DNA from: Cohnella hashimotonis
GTDB lineage: Bacteria > Bacillota > Bacilli > Paenibacillales > Paenibacillaceae
Reading direction: 5' to 3'
NCBI RefSeq assembly: GCF_030014955.1
Contig: NZ_JAGRPV010000001.1
Span: forward strand, 4,278,001 to 4,342,000
DNA: 64,000 nucleotides
In this document: positions 60,901 through 64,000 of the stretch, piece after piece
How the letters are laid out: every line of letters begins with the position of its first letter
How positions within the stretch are numbered: position 1 is the first letter of the stretch
Notes under the pieces: generated by a model
What the model was told of the DNA's origin: nothing
What the model saw: only the letters and a program-made list of their open reading frames with translations
Database searches by the model: none
Translations under genes and position numbers: made by a program

Positions 60901-62600
60901 TCGGCGGTGAACGTCGGAGACTGGACGAAGAAGGCGTAAGCGCCGACCCAGTTGTCCATCCGGATGCCGGTATCGAGCCCGCCCCACAGATTGCCTCCCG
61001 GCACGTAGAACGAGGCCAGATCGCTGTTGCTGAACGTGCTGAACAGAATCGTATGCGGCATCGGCGCGTCCCGGTAAAAGTCGCGAAGCGAAGCGACGAA
61101 CGCCGCTGCGTACGATTCGTCGGCGATGCCGAGCGCGCTGTTCCAGTAGGCTTTGCCCAGATCCAGCCACCAGCCCGTACGCGCCAGATACTGGGTGAAC
61201 ACGTTGTTGCCCTGCTGCCAGACGATATCGCCGTCGCCGTCGGGATCGAGCTGCCTGTGATCTCCTTCGAACGTAAAGTCGCTGTTTTTGGCCAGCCCGG
61301 CCGAAGCGACGATGGCGTCGATGGCATTCGGATATTGGGAATTGAAGGCATTCATGATCGACGTACGGTCGGACCAATTGTAAAAATAGGAGGGGGACGT
61401 TCTGGCCTGCATGTAAGCGAGCAGATCGGCTTTGGCGCTCTCGTAGTCCTTGACGGCGATATCCGCCTGCACGGCCGACATCGCCGGCTGCGACAGGTCG
61501 AGATTCGCGAACAGGTCGTGCGTGTCCGTGAACAGCACCGAGTCTACGTAGACGGTCGATGCGGATGCCGCGCCCGCGCGCTCAATCGAGAACGATACTT
61601 GATCGATGTCCGCGAGATCCGCCGCCGTAGGCGAGACGTAGGCGCCTTGGTAGAATTGGCCCCAGTAGATGGGGATGCGCCGCCAGCCTTCGAAGTCCAG
61701 GGCGAACGGCTTCGTGACGAAGGTCGCCCCCGCTCCGGTATGCAGCCCGGCCGAGAAGCGCTGGCCGGAGCCGTCGCCCTTGACGAGCAGCGAGAGGCCG
61801 TTCCATTCGCTCGCGTCCGCTTCGGTAGCGAAGCCATAGGTCGCCGTCGATACCGAGCCGGCAGGCTGCCCGGCGAAATCGGTATCGATGCGCAGCGCCG
61901 AAGCCCCTTCGAACGCTTCGCCGGCGCCGGCGCTCTGAGACAGCGTCGAGTAAGCGTCCGCGGTCCATCCCGAGATGCCGCTCTCGAAGTCGTCCACCCG
62001 ATCTTCGGCCCAGCGGATGTCGTCCAGGTAAAGCGTGCCGGAGACCGACGGCGCGGTCTCCCCGAAACGCCGCCCGATCTGGAAGGTCAGCTGCGAGACG
62101 GAGGCCATGTCCGCCGCGGTCGCGACCACGGACAGATCGCCGCTCTTGCGAAAGCCCGACCAGGGCAGGAAGATTCTCGCGAAGTCGAAGCTGCCGAACT
62201 GCATCGGCGCGGTCTGCCACGTCCCTGTGGCGGTCGTTACTTTAAACGTGTAGCTGCCGACGACGTCCGGCCCCTTGAGCCGGAACTGCACGCCGTTATA
62301 AACGCTCGCATCGACGCCCGGCAGCGTCTTGGATACCGAAGCCGTCGTCGTCGACGCGTCCAGCGCGTAGTCGAGCGCCAGGCTGTAAGCCCCTTCGTAA
62401 GCGACGGACGACGCGCTCATGGACGTAATGCCGGACGAGCTCGTCCAGCCGGACGGCGAAGGCCCCGGGAAGTCCTCCACCACTTCGTAATTGTCTACCG
62501 CAGCCGCTCTGTCCGGCATCGCCAGCAGCAGCGGGGCGGCAAGGCCGAACGCCATCGTCAAACTGACAAACCTGCTCATCCCTTTCATCCAAGCTTTCAT
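57912..62600 (-). CDS. secreted multi-domain heparinase II/III-type polysaccharide lyase with five CBM-like modules
   Basis: 1562 residues. Signal peptide 1-34. Two N-terminal carbohydrate-binding-like beta modules (38-198, 202-360; each ends in a YLDDIRW or YVDSVLF strand). Alpha/alpha toroid (about 365-750) with FGYHEWMIETFFRM. Heparinase II/III beta-sandwich starting near 760, with the conserved AMRTGWNDGHYFVFDAAPYLAGHYHRDQLNI containing catalytic-type His and Tyr. At about residue 937 the sandwich is interrupted by three more such modules (938-1090, 1098-1262, 1264-1413; VYFDDIRFYD, VQIDELGFFD, IDVDNIGF) and resumes at about 1415-1555. Family members cleave acidic polysaccharides; the substrate is unknown. 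Confidence 0.88.
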   Translation of the reverse strand: MKAWMKGMSRFVSLTMAFGLAAPLLLAMPDRAAAVDNYEVVEDFPGPSPSGWTSSSGITSMSASSVAYEGAYSLALDYALDASTTTASVSKTLPGVDASVYNGVQFRLKGPDVVGSYTFKVTTATGTWQTAPMQFGSFDFARIFLPWSGFRKSGDLSVVATAADMASVSQLTFQIGRRFGETAPSVSGTLYLDDIRWAEDRVDDFESGISGWTADAYSTLSQSAGAGEAFEGASALRIDTDFAGQPAGSVSTATYGFATEADASEWNGLSLLVKGDGSGQRFSAGLHTGAGATFVTKPFALDFEGWRRIPIYWGQFYQGAYVSPTAADLADIDQVSFSIERAGAASASTVYVDSVLFTDTHDLFANLDLSQPAMSAVQADIAVKDYESAKADLLAYMQARTSPSYFYNWSDRTSIMNAFNSQYPNAIDAIVASAGLAKNSDFTFEGDHRQLDPDGDGDIVWQQGNNVFTQYLARTGWWLDLGKAYWNSALGIADESYAAAFVASLRDFYRDAPMPHTILFSTFSNSDLASFYVPGGNLWGGLDTGIRMDNWVGAYAFFVQSPTFTAEDNYLFLQSLLDQAEYLYGYEGAYRPGNMQIIECYGLYAASVMFPEFAHAADWNARAKAFLQEQLDDGVLSDGFFKELTFGYHEWMIETFFRMKSLGDIGGDPFSPAMDAKLEKMFEVDMKMMDPKGNTPPISDSQPFNRRSLLSLGAALYSRGDFKYLSDNKINSAYFWSLSSATQANLANMTSTVPSFTSVRLDDAKYYAMRTGWNDGHYFVFDAAPYLAGHYHRDQLNIIAESNGEPMIVDPGKGNYSDWENYPSYFVYNAHNTVFMDNYVNSQYPTPVEKAWETDASHDFAAASVDYSSLDTPIAANRAPFAAERNVYFAKPNYWIMNDLLTPTDPAVSHTYSQQFHFSPSAISVNATTKAIEVNDTIDNFEVNSLSAYTKSAYTTIANVDTEKYEGQRGLKVDYNLALGSNWFRKNAPYNATAVSGISVWIKGNASADAIKPYLLTSSGNWIYGQTLSLNYTGWKQFTLPWRTFAKETDSTIAMGPGQATGITSVDFHFQGTGAGTVYFDDIRFYDFYDIDNFESQRIANFEDGSLSGWTGRLSSPAIDTTSSYSGAKSLKYTLSFPAGGTSSDFDYIRKTQSYDASKTGGAVLAVKGTGTPINFTFYLSTTNGTATNVWRLKQSYTMNYSGWRLYYLPWSSFVNASNTSLALTSADVKQVNFVETRFIRSSSTALNPVVQIDELGFFDYYQEKDTFDVGLDTWSAADSAMTLSLDSANKFEGANALKLSFSMGAGATKSAALKTGSYIATNGLYAGVSLRVKGNGDANNKLRLLLNGYISPAISLASTGWNTVYFPWSDFTLEANPAIVMGEPQVKSLELRVERNGGSATGTIDVDNIGFVGSIHNNMTIVPADPGAVASVDAYTGWVYYNAGRYEKAPYIKIVKTATGNAFYDTILYPGAKGMSPKVTVTRLGVSENGTTLSPTQASGLQMTITDGGHTYTDTYLISHDGSGTTRQFGSYSYNGAKAYIRSENGVVTQTVTDPGATLTP
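58359..59792 (-). other. region coding three inserted CBM-like modules in the lyase beta-sandwich
   Basis: Codons for residues 937-1413. Each module has FE.G...W..., W..F.K or W..F.L strands and an xDD/xDE-I-x-F terminal strand. They interrupt the lyase C-terminal domain between a DTIDNF start and the resumption at NNMTIVPADP. Confidence 0.65.
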
Positions 62601-62753
62601 AAACGCCCTCTCCCTTCGGTCCGATATGAAGACAGCTTCATTGAATCAGCTTCGAAGACGGGAAGGTAGTCCCGGATCCGACCTTTCTGTTCCATTTCCG
62701 TCGATGTCGCACGAGCTTCTGCGATCTCCCGCGGCGCGCCGTCGGAACGTACG
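62601..62753. other. 5' leader of the lyase-like gene
   Basis: About 153 bases upstream of the giant gene; GGGAGAGGG lies just before the ATG. No strong -10/-35 pair was found, so the promoter may lie farther up beyond the first duplicated terminator. Confidence 0.35.
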
Positions 62754-62791
62754 GAAAAAGCCCTTCGCAGGCCGCAGATCAGGCGAAGGGG
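62754..62791 (-). terminator. first copy of a duplicated terminator
   Basis: Minus strand CCCCTTCGC / GCGAAGGGC stem followed by TTTTTCC. Near-identical to 63414-63449 (about 40 shared bases). Confidence 0.75.
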
Positions 62792-62844
62792 CACTTCCTT
62801 GGCGTCATTCAAACGCTATGCGCTTGCGCGCAGGCTTAGGGGGA

Positions 62845-62863
62845 AGGGCGCTAATATCTTTTT
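62845..62863. repeat. degenerate extra unit before the 52-bp array
   Basis: The bases before the array (GGCGCTAATATCTTTTT) resemble the repeat segment GGCGTTAGTGACCGTTT and lie in register, indicating an eroded unit. Confidence 0.5.
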
Positions 62864-63188
62864 GCGCTTATCGGCACCTTTTCGAGCGTCCCAGCGGTGG
62901 CGTTAGTGACCGTTTTCGCTTATCTGCACCTTATCGAAGTTCCCAGGAGTGGCGTTAGTGACCGTTTGCGCTTATCTGCACCTTATCGAAGTTCCCAGGA
63001 GTGGCGTTAGTGACCGTTTGCGCTTATCAGAACCTCTCCAAGCATCCCAGCGGTGGCGTTAGTGACCGTTTGCGCTTATCGGCACCTTTCCGAGCGTCCC
63101 AGCGGTGGCGTTAGTGACCGTTTGCGCTTATCGGCACCTTTTCGAGCGTCCCAGCGGTGGCGTTAGTGACCGTTTGCGCTTATCGGCG
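62864..63188. repeat. array of six 52-bp tandem repeats plus a partial
   Basis: Six units start at 62864, 62916, 62968, 63020, 63072 and 63124, plus a partial at 63176, all exactly 52 bases with no indels. Each contains GGCGTTAGTGACCGTTT and GCGCTTATC-type segments. The last 20 or so bases of each unit are best conserved; the middle varies (TTTTCGAGCGTCCCAGCGG or TTATCGAAGTTCCCAGGAG). Not translated on either strand; no CRISPR architecture. 52 bases equals about five DNA turns. Confidence 0.9.
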
Positions 63189-63413
63189 TATAGTTTTACT
63201 ATTTTCCGTGTTACTCCCCCTTGCCGACAGCGGATTCTGCGGGAGTTGCACGGTTATTCCGTGTTTCGCTAACGGGTGATGGCTACGGCAGTTGGTGTCG
63301 CGGAAAAGACGGGACGGCGACCTTTGGCACGAGCGCGGTCAGGAAGCAGTTATACCGCGTAAATCAGTAAGCGAGCCGCGAATTCACCTTGATTTCAGGC
63401 GTTTTGACAAGTC
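63189..63413. other. non-coding spacer between repeat array and regulator terminator
   Basis: About 225 bases; no gene or clear signal seen apart from weak similarity to the array near 63260-63280. Confidence 0.35.
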
Positions 63414-63449
63414 GAAAAAGCCCTTCGCAGGGCCGCAGATCATGCGAAG
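63414..63449 (-). terminator. second copy of a duplicated terminator, ends the AraC/YesN gene
   Basis: Minus strand CTTCGCA / TGCGAAGGGC stem followed by TTTTTCG, 19 bases after the stop codon at 63468. Confidence 0.8.
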
Positions 63450-63467
63450 TGCACTTCCGATAGAGGG

Positions 63468-64000
63468 TCAATCCCGCCCCTCGTCGCGATACTCGGAGAC
63501 GGATTTGCCGGTTACTTTCTTGAAGGTCTTGGCGAAATAGCTGGGGTTCTGATAGCCGACCCGGAAGCCGACCTCGTAGCTCTTGGTCGATACGTCCTTC
63601 AGGAACCGCTTGGCCTGGTCGATCCGGTAATTCGTCAGGTAGTCGATAAAGCTCTGCCCCGTCGCTTTTTTGAACAGCCTGCTCAAGTAGTCCGGATTCA
63701 TGAACAGCGAGTCGCCGATGTCATGCAGCGTGATTTGCTCGTGGTAACTCTTCTCGATCAGCTTTTTAATATGGCTCACGATTCGGCTGTTGTGGCGGTC
63801 TCGTCCGTCGAGAATGAGATCGACCATCAGATCGATGCGCTCCCTGAACCACTGCTTCAGCCGGTGCAGCGTCGCGAAGTCGGCCAGATTCAGATAGAGC
63901 AGGCGCTTCTCGTCGAAAATATCGGATACGCCCTCGTGCTGCGATTGGAACTGTCTGCACAAAATGATGATCATCTCGAGGCAGATTTTGTACACCTGGG
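63468..64000 (-). CDS. AraC-type DNA-binding regulator, probably YesN-type response regulator (C-terminal part)
   Basis: At least 176 residues, open at the window edge. It ends in a complete AraC double HTH: SYHEQITLHDIGDSLFMNPDYLSRLFKKATGQSFIDYLTNYRIDQAKRFLKD and KSYEVGFRVGYQNPSYFAKTFKKVTGKSVSEYR. The N-terminal part resembles the middle of YesN-type regulators. It is upstream of, and co-directional with, the lyase-like gene and may control it together with a kinase outside the window. Confidence 0.85.
   Translation of the reverse strand, partial: QVYKICLEMIIILCRQFQSQHEGVSDIFDEKRLLYLNLADFATLHRLKQWFRERIDLMVDLILDGRDRHNSRIVSHIKKLIEKSYHEQITLHDIGDSLFMNPDYLSRLFKKATGQSFIDYLTNYRIDQAKRFLKDVSTKSYEVGFRVGYQNPSYFAKTFKKVTGKSVSEYRDEGRD

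Noticed and set aside
57864..62669. 863- and 671-codon open frames opposite the lyase-like gene
   Set aside because: Antisense shadows; Arg-rich composition and no domains, whereas the minus-strand frame has a signal peptide and ordered modules.
62864..63188. CRISPR array
   Set aside because: Units are contiguous 52-bp tandem repeats with no constant-repeat plus unique-spacer pattern, and no cas gene is present.

Overview
The window is a high-GC chromosomal stretch from a Gram-positive Firmicute, most likely Paenibacillaceae (Cohnella or Paenibacillus type). The evidence is a T-box leader on alaS, the Bacillus-like order ireB-alaS-yrrI-yrrD-yrvO-cymR, hemEHY of the coproporphyrin-dependent haem pathway, YesM/YesN two-component systems, AGGAGG ribosome binding sites with many GTG/TTG starts, and secreted proteins with Gram-positive signals. 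No rRNA or tRNA gene was seen. Genus assignment is inference.

Layout. 1-8.4 kb: translation and tRNA thiolation block (ireB start, T-box/alaS, AI-2E-type membrane protein, PRC-barrel protein, yrvO, cymR, and a divergently placed mnmA). 8.4-14.2 kb: cold-shock protein, methyltransferase, two small genes, oligoendopeptidase F with a possible export signal, GAF/HD-GYP protein, deoxyinosine glycosylase. 14.2-25.9 kb: sugar ABC importer (no ATPase), a capA-ugpQ-FAH operon, and an operon of YesM-like kinase, YesN-like regulator and NagZ-like glycosidase. 26.0-27.2 kb: a complete insertion sequence with 20-bp inverted ends and a 4-bp target duplication. 27.3-35.1 kb: hemEHY, MFS exporter, O-methyltransferase, lipoteichoic-acid-synthase-like protein. 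35.2-44.4 kb: housekeeping and small genes, including an IscA-fold protein whose cysteines are replaced by histidines, LysM/M14 peptidase, murI, ytxGH-like pair, a SufR-like Fe-S regulator with its operator, a CuA-like protein, an orphan holin and two alpha/beta hydrolases. 44.6-46.1 kb: divergent IMP dehydrogenase, followed by a MITE-like relative of the insertion sequence. 46.6-51.7 kb: phosphate operon led by a copper-amine-oxidase-N/propeller protein (then pstS, pstC, pstA, pstB). 52-64 kb: glycan-related region with a GH2 beta-mannosidase, a Fur-controlled truncated AraC regulator, two Gfo/Idh/MocA oxidoreductases, a 1562-residue secreted heparinase II/III-type protein, a 52-bp tandem repeat array between two copies of one terminator, and the end of another AraC/YesN-type regulator.

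How it works together. The accessory theme is glycan capture: importer, NagZ, beta-mannosidase, lyase-like giant, oxidoreductases and two-component systems. Two groups concern iron and sulfur (YrvO/CymR/MnmA; SufR-like, IscA-like and Fur-regulated genes). The most unusual items are the multi-module lyase with three modules inserted in its C-terminal domain, the in-register 52-bp repeat array, the His-substituted IscA-like protein, the IS/MITE family, and the regulator whose promoter spacer is a Fur box.
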